This document shows positions 35,464 to 47,954 of a stretch of 64,000 nucleotides of DNA, piece by piece; positions within the stretch are counted from its first letter, which is position 1; each line of letters begins with the position of its first letter. Under the pieces are notes generated by a model that saw nothing but the letters and a program-made list of their open reading frames with translations, had not been told where the DNA came from and ran no database searches. The stretch covers positions 1 through 64,000 of the forward strand of contig JAJTUQ010000021.1 of assembly GCA_021399445.1 (NCBI GenBank), given 5' to 3'. The stretch comes from Xylogone sp. PMI_703. Taxonomy: Eukaryota > Ascomycota > Leotiomycetes. The translations under genes and the position numbers were made by a program.

Positions 35464-37794
35464 ATAATTAACAAAGACAGAAGTTATATTTATAAATAAT
35501 CAATAAAAGTATATTAATTATATATATAAATAAATAAATAAATAAAAACGAAAACTTTAATAAACTTATATCTAAGAATAATTTATTAATTAATATATTA
35601 ATATTAATATAAAATATTAGTTAAATCTTATTATATAAATCATTATTAATATATAAAATTTATAATTCTAATTACTTAGATAATATATTTACGAAAACAA
35701 CATTTGACTAATTTTGTTTAATTTTGTAAATATAAAGTCTAAGAAGTTAAGTATTATATCCTTATCAAAAAATCATAAATAATAATAATATTATATTTAA
35801 AAATAATTAACAACTAATTCGGAAACTGTTTAAAGTTAATTTAGTATTATTAATAAGTTTAATTATTATTTAATCCTTTTCTTTATATATATAATACTTT
35901 TTTAATATATTAAAGACTTAAATAATAAAAATGTCTGAAAAAGATAATATATAATATATATGATTAAGAGTTTAAGAATATATAAGTAAATATTACTTTA
36001 ATATTCTTTTATACTTCTTCTGTAATTATTCAAAAGTTATTCAAGGGTTTTAATAATCAATAAAAAATTTAATTCTTATTTAACTTATATTCAAAATATA
36101 TTAATCATTTCTTAAATATTTAAAACCTAAACTTACAAAAATATCCGAAAAAAATAATATATAATATATATGATCAAGAACTACAAAAGAATAACATAAG
36201 AATATAAAGATTACTTTAATATATTTTTATAATTATTCAAGAAATATTCGAAGATTATTAATAACCTTTAAACAATTTAATTCTTATTTATTTATTTAAT
36301 AATATATTAATCACTTAAGTAAAAAAACTAAATATTTATAATAATAACTAAAAAATATTATGATTATTAAGTTTTAAGTTATAAATAATAAATAAATAAA
36401 AGTTTTATAGAAATCAAGTAAAAAAAAAAAAAACCTATTCTTGAAAAAATAATAAATTTCTCAAAAATTTATCTAATATTAAGAACTTAATATTTAGTTA
36501 TATTAGATATTTTTTAAAATAAATAATATTATGTTTTTCTTTAACTTTTATTTTTATTTTTATTTTTACTTTATAACTATTCATTATCCTAATAACTTAA
36601 ACTTTTATTTAAAGAAGAATAATATTATATTATCGAAAAGATAACTTATTAACAAGAATATATATAACAAAATTAAACATTAATTATAAATAATATTTAT
36701 ATACTATATAACTTTTTAACTCATTAATAAATAAATAATTTAAATAAAGTAAAAACAAAAATTCTTATTCAGATTAATAAATCTTTATTAATATTATTAC
36801 AAATATAGTAAGAAAACAACAAAAAATAAAAATAATTTAAAATAATTATAATAAAAAAAAGAATAAAAACTAAACATTAATAAAAGTTAATTTAAAGAAA
36901 TTATATAATTTATATAAAACTTATTAAGTCTCAGATTAATAATAACTTAAACTTTAATTATAAACTTATTAAATATAACTAAAGTATTTATTCTGATTAA
37001 CAAATCAACTAAAAACATAAAATTTATAAAAGATTATTATAAGTTATTCTTAACTTTTTGTTTAAAATACTTAATATTAATTAAAACATTAAATTAAAGT
37101 TTTAATCAAGTTATAAAATAGAATAAAAAACATTTAATAACATAAAGATTAACGATAATATTATTAATAACAATAATTATAACAAGAATAATATTAATAA
37201 CAAGAATATTATTATTAATAGTTTAATAATAGCCAAAAAAGATATTATTAAAGAAATAAAAAAGGTTTCCAGGAAATTCATTATAAAATAAAATAAAGTA
37301 CTTTAATTAATCAAGATTACTAAAATACAAAAGATATATAAAAAAATAAATAAACTAATAAAAAAAAGGAATTTTACTTTAATAAGAATAAATCAGAAAA
37401 TAATTCAGAATTAATTATTAAAAATAAAGAATTTTACTCAAATAAAGACAAATTAATAAATAATTTAAAGTTAACTAATAATTTAATAAAAGCCTCTTTA
37501 ATAAATATTAATTCAGAAAACGAAGATAAATATTATACTAATTTTATTTAATAATTAAATTAATACTTTTTAATTTTAATTTTATAAATCAAGTTAATAT
37601 AAAAAATCAATTCATTAATATTGTTATTTATTTTGTCGTCAAACTAATTATTAATTATATTAATAATAATCAAAGGTTAAATAATATATAAATAATAAAA
37701 AACAAGGACATTAAACAAAAAACTAATAATTATCCAAAAGTAGTTAAATTATACATAAAATATTTATATTATTTTAATAAGTTAAGTAAATATT
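35464..37794. other. AT-rich degraded DNA right of Copia copy 2
   Basis: No family could be assigned. Long A-rich runs with AAT/AAC repeats (about 37150-37215) are compatible with a destroyed Asn-rich or repetitive coding region. It runs up to the second Gypsy-type LTR and may be the internal part of that element. Confidence 0.45.
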
Positions 37795-38271
37795 ATGATT
37801 TTGTATTATTATCTTAAGAATTAGTACTAAGAACTTAAAACTAATAAATTATCTTATAAAGTATTATTATAAACGAAGTAATAGTCTTAGAATATCTTGA
37901 ACTTAAAATGTCTTAAGACATTTATTCTAAGACAGAAGTCTTAAACATTAAGAAGACTTTAAGACTTTAGTCTTAGAAGACAAATTAAGTCTAGAACAAA
38001 AATCTTAAGATCCAGTGAATACTAGGACTAACAAGGACTTCAGGACATTAGTCATATAATAAATATATAAAGTATATCGAATATATTAATATATTTATAT
38101 AAATAATTATAATTTATAAGTAGATAAAAACCTTATGTTCAACTTAATTGATTTATATTATATCTATATTTTATAGTAATTATTTTAAGATTATGAAATT
38201 ATTTTCTTGTTTTTTATTTTTATCTATTATTTAAGTAATAAATAACTTTATACCTTTGTAAGAATGTTATA
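37795..38271 (+). repeat. Gypsy-type LTR, copy 2
   Basis: Aligned to 12970-13456 throughout; this copy retains more G/C (e.g. GTCTTAGAAGACAAATTAAGTC). Both flanking regions differ from those of copy 1, so it is either one LTR of a second degraded Gypsy element or a solo LTR. No clear target duplication was found. Confidence 0.65.
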
Positions 38272-40740
38272 AATACATAAAATTATAACGAATAATATAA
38301 ATCTGTATATTATTTATTAAAGATCAAGATTTGGACTTTTAAAATATATTAATAATAATAAATTAAAAGTTAACAAGATAATAATAATAATATTAAACAT
38401 TAATATTATATTATTATATTAGTTTATATAAAATATATAATTTTTGGTCAAAGTATAAAAAAAGTTTTAAAGAATATTAAACATAGAAAACTTGTAAAAC
38501 AAATATCAATAAATAATATTAAATTAAATTAATTATAGTTTGTTATATTAAAATTATATATTAATAATATTAAAGTTCTTAAAGTTAAGATTTAGTAATA
38601 TTATACGAATAAATTCTGTTTAAACTTAATAATTCAAGTTTATATTAACTAAATAATATTCTTGTATTATTTATAAATTATAATTAAAGCAAATAAGGTT
38701 ATAATAAAAACACAGAAGTTTGTATATTATTTAGTATAATTAAGGTTTATAAAATATATAAACTTTTTAGAAATTATAATTAAGTAAAAAGTTTAAAAGT
38801 AATTTAATAAATATTCTTAATTTTATTTAACAAAATAAAGATCTAATTCTTCTGTAATTATAATTTTATAATACAAAAACTTTTAGTAATACAAAAAGCA
38901 TAAAATTCTATAGACAATAATTAATTATAATATTTTATATATAATATTAAATCGAGAAAAATCAAAGAAAGTATAAAGAAATCTGTATATTTCATTTTTA
39001 TGTTCAAATCTCAGTAATTATAGTTTTTTCGCTAAAAAAGATAAATTGTTAAAAACTATAGAAAAAATTAAGTCTTTTTAAATAATCAAGAAAGAAGTCA
39101 ATAAAAACAAGAGTTTATATATTAACAACATAGTTTTCTTCCTAAATTTGTTTATAAAGAATATAATATAATAATGATTATAGAAAAAAAGATTAAAGTT
39201 ATAATAAAATTAGTTTATTAAAAGTTTTTTCGAAAAGTTTAGAATAAAAATATTTTATATAAATTGTGAATTTGATTAGTAAATAATATTAAAAACTACT
39301 TTAATCTAACATAGCTTAAAAAAGAATATTATAAATAATGTAAACTTTTTGAGAAATATTATAATTTATAATTTATAAACTTACAAAAGTCAGTATAACT
39401 AATAACATTATAATTCAATAATTTTTAACTAAATATTTCTTAATAATGATTATATTTTTTGTTATTTATATAATTTTTTAATAATTAAAAAATGTTAAAT
39501 AAGAGAAAAATATATATATATATCATAATTATAACATAATTCTTAAAGTTGAATATAAGTATATTTTGTTCATTTTGACTATAAAACTTTATTTAATAAA
39601 TAATATTTTACTTAAACTAATGATATCAATAACCATAAACATCTTTCATGAATAATTATATTATAAACTTAATATAAAGGTATAATAATCAAGTTTTGGT
39701 AAATGTTAAATCAAGTTAAAGATAAGTTTAAATGATTTTTTATAATTATTTTAATTTACAGATTTGAAATTTTCTTTTAACGAGACTAATATATCAATAA
39801 GTTTAATATGATTATTTTATTCTTATAACCTTTATTCCATCAAAGTTATTCCAGAAAAGTTAATATCTTTTTTTTTGTATTTATATAAGTATATTCAAAA
39901 TGAACATATAATTTTTGATCTATTCTTTTAACTTTTATTCGAAATTTTGATAAAAAGGTATTCTGTAGAACTTGTTTTATAAACTCCTTTTTGTTGTTAT
40001 AACCTTATTATAAATCATTTTTAATTATAATATTAAACCTTAGGAAAAGATTATTAATAATCAGACAAATATACTAAATAAAGTCACAAAAAGCTAATTA
40101 CTTAATATAAATAAATAAGAGATTATAAGTTATTATATAATAATAATATAATTTATATAAAGTAATTTAATTTAAGATATCTTTTTTTATTGTTACTTTA
40201 TGTTTCTTGATAAAGATAATAGTTTTATTAGTCAAAAAAGTAATAATATCTTTAAAACAACTTTGTATTACTTTTTATTCAATTTCTTATTTCTTATAAA
40301 TTATAATATTATATTCTTTCCGTAAATAATTTACTAAAGTAATTATATTTCTTCGTTTTCTTCTTGTCGAAATAAGGTTAATAATATTACTATTTTGTTT
40401 TATTAGAATTAACTTAAGTTACTAGAATATACTTATCTTCTTTTCTTTGACAATATTATTAAATAAGAAATATTTGACAGGATATAGCAAAAGTAAGCAA
40501 AAAAAAAATAATGAATCATTTATATAATTAGTACTATCAATAATATTAACAATCTTGGAGTAATCTATAATGAAGAATATAGTTCAACAGAGATAATACA
40601 TAAATCATAAGAATGATGAGTATAAGTATTGGGTAAAGTAAGATTATTGAAAATTGTTAAAATAGATCCAGTTATTCATGACATCTTTAGTCTGTCAGTC
40701 TTAAGAACAATAGATATAAAGATTATATATCAGACAACTT
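38272..40740. other. AT-rich degraded DNA, unidentified
   Basis: Minus-strand translation between about 39400 and 40470 shows a long, mostly readable stretch with few stops in places, but no motif I can name. Probably another RIP-degraded transposon. Composition recovers after about 40560. Confidence 0.45.
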
Positions 40741-41029
40741 TTTCTCTTGTCTATTCTAGTACTTGACCGTGGATAACTACAAATATCCATGCCAAGCCAG
40801 GCTACAGAGCCTGAAATCAATCATTTCTAATCGTTGAATGTGGTCACCCATACTTGGTAATTAGCCAGTTCAGAAGTCCTAAAGATACGGATCAAACCAC
40901 AGATTCCAAATCGTTCTTGGACCCCGCCTTCCACTTCCTAGTTTGGCACCTGTCAAATATTCCAAGTCCGACGCGTTGGATCGCGTAGGTCTCGATAGGG
41001 CGCTCTCAGCGCCTTAATATTTGCGGAGA
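40741..41029. other. Boundary region, no gene recognised
   Basis: Composition returns to normal; no open frame of note. A weak resemblance to antisense 5S rRNA is discussed among rejected items. Confidence 0.35.
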
Positions 41030-41612
41030 AGCTGTAGGTCAAGCGCAATGGTATGGTGTAGATGAAATCCTCAAAGCTAAGGCTTTATTGGCCGAAAAAG
41101 AGGCTACAGAAGAACGGAAAAAGGAGGCCATAATAGAGCGAAGGCTAGCCCAGAATAAACGTGAACAGCGGGAAGCAGAGAAGGTCAGAAAGCAATTAGA
41201 GCGACAGCTAGCCAAGGAGCAAAAAGGGAAGAAAGCTCTACTGAAAAAACAAGCCAAAGAAGAGGCGCAAATGCAAAGAGCCTTAGAAAGGCAGCTCCTG
41301 GCCACTCAAAGGAAGGCTAAGAAGGCTGCTACATGCAAGAAAGCTGCACCAAAGGCTTCCTAAGTGGGTACTGTGGTGTTGTTGACGTAGGTAGGTTGTG
41401 GAGGCAATTTTCGTTGTAGGAGCAATTACGCCACAACGCTATGTAATATTTGATATTTAAAGAGTGCATTATATTCTAAGTATTGTAATATAGGTAATTT
41501 ATTAATTTTAATTCAATTAGAGTTGTTGTTGAGTTATAATATTTAGGAGTGTAGTGTTGTGAAATCCGAAAAGTGGGAATTTCACAGGGGTGGGAAATTC
41601 ATCGGGATCACG
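41030..41612 (+). pseudogene. C-terminal remnant of a second pogo/Fot1-type transposase
   Basis: A 91-codon open frame (41088-41363) encodes a highly charged Lys/Glu/Gln/Ala coiled coil (MAEKEATEERKKEAIIERRL and on) ending KKAAPKAS, preceded by QWYGVDEILKAKALLAEKE. This tail is characteristic of fungal DDE_1 transposases. The catalytic region is absent. About 200-250 bp downstream (41555-41612) lies GTGGGAAATTCATCGGGATCACGTG-type sequence that resembles the inverted end of such elements, so only the 3' part of the transposon remains. Not the same family as the 10765-12644 element. Confidence 0.7.
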
Positions 41613-41869
41613 TGTATCGGGTCTGAAACAGACACTTCCCAGAGTCAAAATGTTGTCAGCTCAGAGTACCAGCAGTATCAGCCAGACCAAATCATTAGAG
41701 AACTGAGTGATGGGTAGTATGTTCGCGTGGAAATTAAGAGGCGAACTCTAATGCTCCACAAGGAAAAATGTCTTATTGGTGTCGTGGAAATAAGCTATCC
41801 TAGTAGTTTTCTAGGGACGTGGCTAGATCACGTCGCCTTTCTAGAGGAAGATGTTCAGGAGCAGTAACC

Positions 41870-43253
41870 ATTATCATACGCAGTCGCCGCCAGAGGGAAT
41901 AAATAGGAAGCTACACTGCTACTCAAAATGGATACCGACGACAGACCTCTAACATGGGCAGCAGAATACGGGTATGATACAGTAGTGCAATTTCTACTTG
42001 AAAATGGCGCCGATATCAATGCCAAGGATAAGAGTGGTTGGGCAGTGGTTGGGCACCACTGACATTGGAGGCAGCAAATGGAAATGAGACGATGGTAAAG
42101 CTTCTGCTCCCAAATGGTGTCGATATCACCGTCAAGGATGATGAGGAATTAACCCCACTAGCGTGGGCTACCTCGAAAGGGCACGAGGTAGTTGTAAGGC
42201 TACTACTCTCAAAAATCGCTCGAAATCAAGGTATCACAACGGCTGGTACTAATATTGTGGTGCTTGACTCTAAAAACCAGGCTTGGCATATTGATATCTC
42301 CAGTGCCGAGAACTCATGGTCTGCATTCCCAATTATAGATGGCGGGATTGATATGATTGAAGTGGGCGATGTTTCCGACAATAACACTGACTGGTACCTC
42401 TTTGCTCTCAGCAAGACCTACTAGCACCGACTATTGAGAGACCTGACCTCCACCATGGACGTGTGGGGAGCGTGATTATGAAGACAATCCACGAGATATC
42501 ATAAGCTTCTCCTTTGGAAGCCATTTCATCTACGGAGTGCTAACAGATGGCAATTATGCTGTCTCTCAATTTCCCAAAGGCAGCTGGTGGAAGAACTGGC
42601 ATAGCGATATGGGGTCGGAGAAACCAGACCAGCTAACTCAGCTGGTGACATGCACATTCTCAAGTTATGGTCTGGATGGGAATGGAGTTGTGTACTATCA
42701 ACTAATAGCCTCGGGTCAACCATGGGTAAGCTCATCCAATGACTATCATAGCCGCTCTGTAAATATACAACTTGCTCAGAAGCGTCCAAAGGCTGTGAGT
42801 GGCTTTCTGCTGACAAATTCCTCAGTATCAACTTCCTGCGCCTGAAGGTCAGGACGTCAATCTTCTTGCCGCCTCTAAGCAGTTCGTCTGGGCCTTCACG
42901 GATAAGTTCGAGCTCTGGAAGATGAAAGACGCCAGTCAGTTTATAGAATGGATCCGTAAGCCTTTCCTAGTTTCTCTCAGATTCTTCTATTCGCAAATGC
43001 ATCCGAACTGATACATCGGTCCTGCAACACAGGCGTCCCTTATACCATGCCAGATGACGGGCAAGAAATCGTCTCTTTCGCAGCAAGTGGTGATATAGTT
43101 ATCTTTGGTAGTACTGATGGCTTGATCTCATGCTTAGACCTAAGCACAGGGGTAATATCATCGGTTACAAGATTTGCATACAATGCAGTGGTTTGGCGCA
43201 CCCCTGAAACAAGTCCAGGTATTACAGAGAACCAGGTAGTTGAACGTCATTAA
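41870..43253 (+). pseudogene. Ankyrin-repeat / propeller-like protein pseudogene
   Basis: Three ankyrin-type repeats are readable: PLSYAVAARGNK*EATLLLK, PLTWAAEYGYDTVVQFLLENG followed by ADINAKDKSGW, and PLTLEAANGNETMVKLLLPNG and PLAWATSKGHEVVVRLLLS. They are followed by segments that look like beta-propeller blades (NIVVLDSKNQAWHIDISS, DIVIFGSTDGLISCLDLSTG). Lesions: TAA at about 41863 and TAG at 41904-41906, an 11-bp tandem duplication of GTGGTTGGGCA (42034-42044, 42045-42055) that shifts the frame between two repeats, a stop at 42421, and a further shift near 42830. Longest open piece is 42038-42424. Such ankyrin proteins are often scaffolds or incompatibility-type receptors in fungi, but no NACHT or other effector domain is visible. 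Confidence 0.75.
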
Positions 43254-44045
43254 CTATTTATTCTATATGGACAGGCCAAAATTGACATTCTGGACTTGTG
43301 GGTCTCCTTCACGCTCTGTATCTACTAGCTTGAAGGATACATGCCCGCGGAATAGAAATTTTCTTATACGAAGCTATCCACCACTTTTTAGGGAATTCTA
43401 ATATTAAATTGGAGAGAATGAAAGTAACCAGATCATCAGATCAGTCCAAATTTATAATCGAGCAAAATTCTCAACTCCATAAAATTTTTAAAACATTAAT
43501 TCTCTCTTGGATATGTCTTGAAGCTAGACTAAAATCCCGGCTCCTTGATCACTATCAAGTCTCCGCCTTTCTATCTTCATCTCACTATCCTAATACCGTC
43601 CGTTTTTGTTAACGTAATTCGCGGCCCTGCCTGTCACTCTCTGGTATATAATTGATATCAGCCTCCCGTTATGAGAACCTCATAACGTCCGTTACTCGTC
43701 AAGAAGTGAGATTTCTGTTCCAATTAAAGCCTTTTTATTGGCGAAGAGTAAGGTTTACACACTTTACCACAGCTAATTTTTTGAATCAATTTAATTTATA
43801 AACATCATAATACAGTAGTGAATGATAATGAAATAATACGCTATACACTATCGTGTATAACTATTCTAGGGACTCATTGAGAGATTAGATGGGTTAAATT
43901 CTTATCTAATATACTGAGTATTTCTATATTGATTTTCTATATCCAACTCTCTTTAACTGAATTGTGTATTCTAGCCCGGAAATAGGTTGACTGAAAGAGG
44001 CGCTTTATATTTTCACAACTCAGGCTAAGAACCGGGCACCGAGAT
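43254..44045. other. Intergenic, no gene recognised
   Basis: Short open frames only (e.g. 67 codons at 43409-43612) without domains. The right part is the 3' flank of the WSC protein gene. Confidence 0.4.
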
Positions 44046-46417
44046 TTACGGCTTTTTGGTCAAGGTAGGTGGCCCGGTTATAACAGGTGCGTCGACTGTG
44101 GCACGCTTTGCGAGTCCAGTAGGAGTTGTCCACACAAGATCAGTTCCCAGGAATGGCAGCGGCTGACCTGACGCTGGAACCCATATGGTTGCTGCAGTTC
44201 GCGACACCGGGCACAGTGCAGTTGTCGTCTCCGTGGTGACAGTGCTTCCTACCGCACTACATCCTGCAGTAGTTGCACAAAGAGTTGTGAAACAGTTGGT
44301 TGTAAATGATGTATCGCCAAAGTTTGTGACTGAACATCCAACTGCACAATCCGTTACCGTATTCGGCGTGCATGGCTCTTCGTGGTGATATATGAGGAAT
44401 GCGGCAAGTACTATCAAGACTATGTGTCATTACTCTTTTAGTATTTGCTCCTTTCATTGTTCTCAGGGGAGATTACTTACACACTCCCGTTGCTACACCA
44501 CCAGCTATGGCAGGTAATCCGATTGTTTCAACCTATGATTTATAAATTTCGTCACCTAATACTGGATTATGGAGATCCTTACCGCTCCTTCTGCTACTGC
44601 AGTATCTTGCTCAAAATTGATTAGATTTGTTGTGGATGCTTCAATATTGGCAGCATCTTCTTCAGCCGCAGAAATTGTGCTAGCGACAGAACTAGCAGCA
44701 TCATCAACTAGAAGAAGAAGAATAAGCATCAAAGCGTAATTATTAATTATTGCATTGACTCCTTACGTCCTCCTTGGACCTCAGCCAACGTTTCTTGGGT
44801 CACTAAAGGTCCAGCCTCCTCAGCTGTAGCAGTATCTCTACTTCCGCCTACGAGAAACAGACGTAGGACAGTAGTTCTCTGTGAAGCTTCAAGATATCGT
44901 TAGAATCAGTATCCCGGCCTTGTCATGGTATACTTACATAAAGCCGACCCAGAGGCTTGCATATTTGAGCGATCTGAAAGAACCCGTAGCGCAATTGTCT
45001 CAGTTTGGGATCGCTTGCGTAAGTTGCTTCCTCCTCCTCCTGCTTCATTTATGATAGCCAGCTTCAAATCATTGATATCTTTATTATAACTAGATATGTC
45101 CTGTTGGACTTGAGTAAGAGTGTCGTTATATTTTTGAAGAGCGTTTGCCAGGTCGTCAGCAATTGGATTGAACCAGGTTGAGTCTTGATAAATTTGAATG
45201 CGATTCGTGGCTCCACATAGCTCTCCTGGATTTCCCGCACAAACCTGGTTACAATTGTCGTGCGGAGCAGCAGTTGCGTTATGTACTGTATTACCAACCC
45301 AGCATTCACTAACATGAAATTTTTCAGTTTATGTTCAATTGGTAGGCATATCAGACTTACCCTCCGAACTCAACGCCGGCAAATTGGAAAGCACCAGCAG
45401 TAGCAAAGGCTACACACTTTTCCACTGTCATGCCATTTGCACTTTGATCAACAAGAGAGTCAACAATCAAGACCCTAGCAGTCGTTGAATCAAGGAAACA
45501 TCCGGTATTGCTAAAGCTGCCAACTGATGGTACCAAAGTTGGAGTAGGGATAGCCGAGGTGGTAGACTTTGACGTTGTTGATGATGGTGGAGGAGGTGGT
45601 GGCGGTAACTCTGAAGTAGTAGTTGTTGATGTTGGTGGTGGCGGTGGGTTTGAAGAAGACGAGGAACTGGCTTTTGTTGTTGACGATGATGGAGGCTGAT
45701 TTGAAGCTGTTGTAGTACTAGTAGTAGTTGTTGTCGTTGTTGGCGGAGGCGGTGGGGGAGGGTTTGAAGTGGTAGTAGTAGCCGTTGTTGTTTTGGATGT
45801 TGTCGTTGACGGCGGCGGAGGTGGTGGAGGGAGACGTGAAGTCGTAGTTGTAGTTGTTGGAGGTGAAGAAGAGCCACCACCGTTGCACTGGTTATTACCA
45901 CATGTTTGACCTGGGCTGCATGCATTGCACAACTCTCCTACGTTGCACTGAATGCTGTCAAAGTCACAGCATACTGTGCCTGCCTTATAACAGTTACCGT
46001 GGCTTGTGAATAACGTTAGCTATAAAATTTCAATTGTTCGAGTTTTACTAACCAACAGGTTCCTCCATTACAGGCAACAGCTTCAAAGGTACTAGGGTTC
46101 AATGCACAAAATTGTAGCCCCGGGTCACCGCATGCCACGGTTCCCTCAAAATTGAAGCAACTCTCTCCCTCAGGACAGATAATATGATCTGGACATGCTT
46201 GCTGGACACACATGAATCCATCTGGACAGGAAGGATCTTGCGAGCTAGCCCGACCAAAAATCCGAGGTCGATTGTCACTGAATCCATCAAAAGAAGCTGG
46301 ATCGCCTCTTGGTAGTGGTAAATCGAGAACAGCAGCATGAGAGGAAAAATTGGCAGCATAACAGCAAGAAATGCTGAAAATGAGAAGATTCAAAAGGGGC
46401 AGCATCATGCCTGTCAT
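44046..46417 (-). CDS. Secreted/membrane WSC-domain protein with Cys-rich head and Pro/Thr linker (682 aa, 7 exons)
   Basis: Exons (minus): 46417-46053, 46002-45361, 45308-44938, 44886-44767, 44707-44583, 44532-44481, 44419-44046; they total 2049 bp in one frame. All introns are 50-61 bp with GT/AG. Order of parts: signal peptide (MTGMMLPLLNLLIFSISCCYA), a Cys-rich region (residues about 55-165, CPDGFMCVQQACPDHIICP and on), a Pro/Thr/Ser linker with runs of six or seven prolines (about 165-280), a WSC domain (about 290-375, GCFLDSTT...ECWVGNTV...NPGELCG), a Ser/Ala-rich stalk, a hydrophobic helix (IAGGVATGVFLIVLAAFLIY, about 550-570) and a Cys/Thr-rich tail. WSC domains bind wall glucans or sense wall stress (family knowledge). 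The helix could anchor it in the membrane, but the Cys-rich tail after it is unusual for a cytoplasmic end. Function is inferred only from domains. Confidence 0.88.
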
Positions 46418-47213
46418 CTGAGAGCTGCTATCTAGTCGTCAAAATTTACAGAACGGCAGCTCCAACCAATATAATAAGATACTGCTTCACAAGGTCGGTA
46501 GCTTAGCAGGCTCCTAACATTGATCGGAGCATGCAGATGAGTTAGGAAGCTGCTCAATCGTATTGTCCAGCTTAGGGCTTACTCATACAGGCACAATGAT
46601 GGAGCCTTCACAATTAGTTTTTAATAAAAATTTCATTTGTTCTGTACAGGCTTAGAGTACGTAGTCGAGATGCTGCAGGGGACACACGCAGGATAAAGTG
46701 AGGGCTTTTCCGGATGCTGACGGGTGGGGAGCACTGGTGTAGGGTTTACCCATTTTAGCATTCAGCAATATTTTTTTTTCAGCCCAATAATCACTAGGAC
46801 ACACAGTTAAGCACCTGAGGAGAGTTTGTATCTTGATAGGTCACATGCGTGTCGGTATTGTTCATCCGGTAATATTCGGGCATTATGGCCATTAGACGAT
46901 ACATTATGGATGCTCCAATATTCCTGTCAGCTCAAATATAGATAGCGCTTAGGAATACTAACTACCAACACTTTGCCAAGACCTAGGAGGAGTCATATGC
47001 TTGTGTTCGGCCTTGGCTCTGCCTTGTCCCTGCCTCGTCTCTCTTTGTGGTGCCTGATGCAACGCTGTACGATCTAAGGAACAGCACTCCCGGTATCAAT
47101 AAGCAGGTCATAGAGACGAACTGCGGGACCTAAAGCTTCTCGTCCCTGTCCACCACAAATCATTCCCCTGCCCCCGCAATTTGACCTTGTCCCTCCGGTT
47201 GAGTCATTTCTGT
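46418..47213. promoter_or_regulatory. Upstream region of the WSC gene
   Basis: The bases just above 46417 presumably hold the promoter of the WSC gene. No specific box can be defended and no gene is seen. Confidence 0.35.
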
Positions 47214-47379
47214 TACCGTATGAACTCACATTTACCATAGTCGAGCTACGGCCCCTGTTTTCCGTGATATGGCATTTTTACCGAATTATTTGCTTCTTTG
47301 TGCTGACTAGTCAGGTACGCACTGAATAGCGTTACATTATGTCTTAGCCCGACTACAGTAAATGTGAGTTTATACGGTA
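47214..47379. mobile_element. Small foldback MITE (166 bp) with 35-bp inverted ends
   Basis: The ends read inward as TACCGTATGAACTCACATTT... and TACCGTATAAACTCACATTT..., matching at about 31 of 35 positions with all differences of C/T or G/A type. The outermost TA on each side is consistent with a TA target duplication, i.e. a Tc1/mariner-type MITE. Non-coding. Confidence 0.75.
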
Positions 47380-47762
47380 GCTACTCTATCTAATAGACGC
47401 CGAAGATTACCGGTAAGGCTTAATTGCTTATTGATTTGCGAGCCCTTAGCTGGTCGGGGAAATTGTCACTTGTGGAAACACCGGTTAATCACGCGTTGTC
47501 AGCTGCCCGGAGAATCCCATCTAGTTCCTACTGACATTGATACTGGCTTCAATCTTTAAGCGGCAAGAAGTGTGGCTTTACAAGGGAATGAAAATTCTTC
47601 CCCTGTGCTACATCTTACCGTGCCGTAGGTAATAATGGTGCACCTGCTCACGATGCAATATCCATGCAAGGCCCGAAGATGTGATACAATTACCACTATC
47701 ACACATAACAGGGCCTTAACCATACCAAAGGACCAATTTAGTATACTGCAGCGTCAAACAAG

Positions 47763-47954
47763 GATCTGTAGAGCTAACCACATTGAGCCTAATGACTCCG
47801 GCACATAATACCGTATATAGTATACCCGCTAGTGCTACTGGTTGTGTGGATATGCCATTACATGCAGCACTGTAGTATTGGTGGTTGATAGCATTCTATT
47901 TGCGGTGTTATATGCCGAGGTTATAAGGGTCAAATACGGTTAGCTCTACAGATC
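47763..47954. mobile_element. Foldback element (192 bp) with perfect 17-bp inverted repeats
   Basis: GATCTGTAGAGCTAACC at 47763-47779 is repeated inverted at 47938-47954. No target duplication is clear. Non-coding; a MITE is the likeliest reading, an inverted regulatory hairpin the alternative. Confidence 0.6.

Noticed and set aside
37150..37215. AAT/AAC repeat region as a CRISPR-like or satellite array
   Set aside because: Irregular short repeats without constant unit or spacer structure; low-complexity AT DNA.
28440..40560. Centromere interpretation of the long AT-rich block
   Set aside because: It is explained by named RIP-degraded transposons and a block of ~12 kb is small for a regional centromere; chromatin data would be needed.
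40810..40930. Possible antisense 5S rRNA (GGTCACCCATACTTGGTAAT resembles the 5S 3' domain)
   Set aside because: Only short patches agree with fungal 5S; the internal control region and 5' half do not align well enough by eye. At best a very decayed 5S pseudogene.
45508..45925. Gly/Val-rich and His/Leu/Gln-rich frames overlapping the WSC gene
   Set aside because: Other-frame readings of the Pro/Thr repeat; low complexity without independent support.
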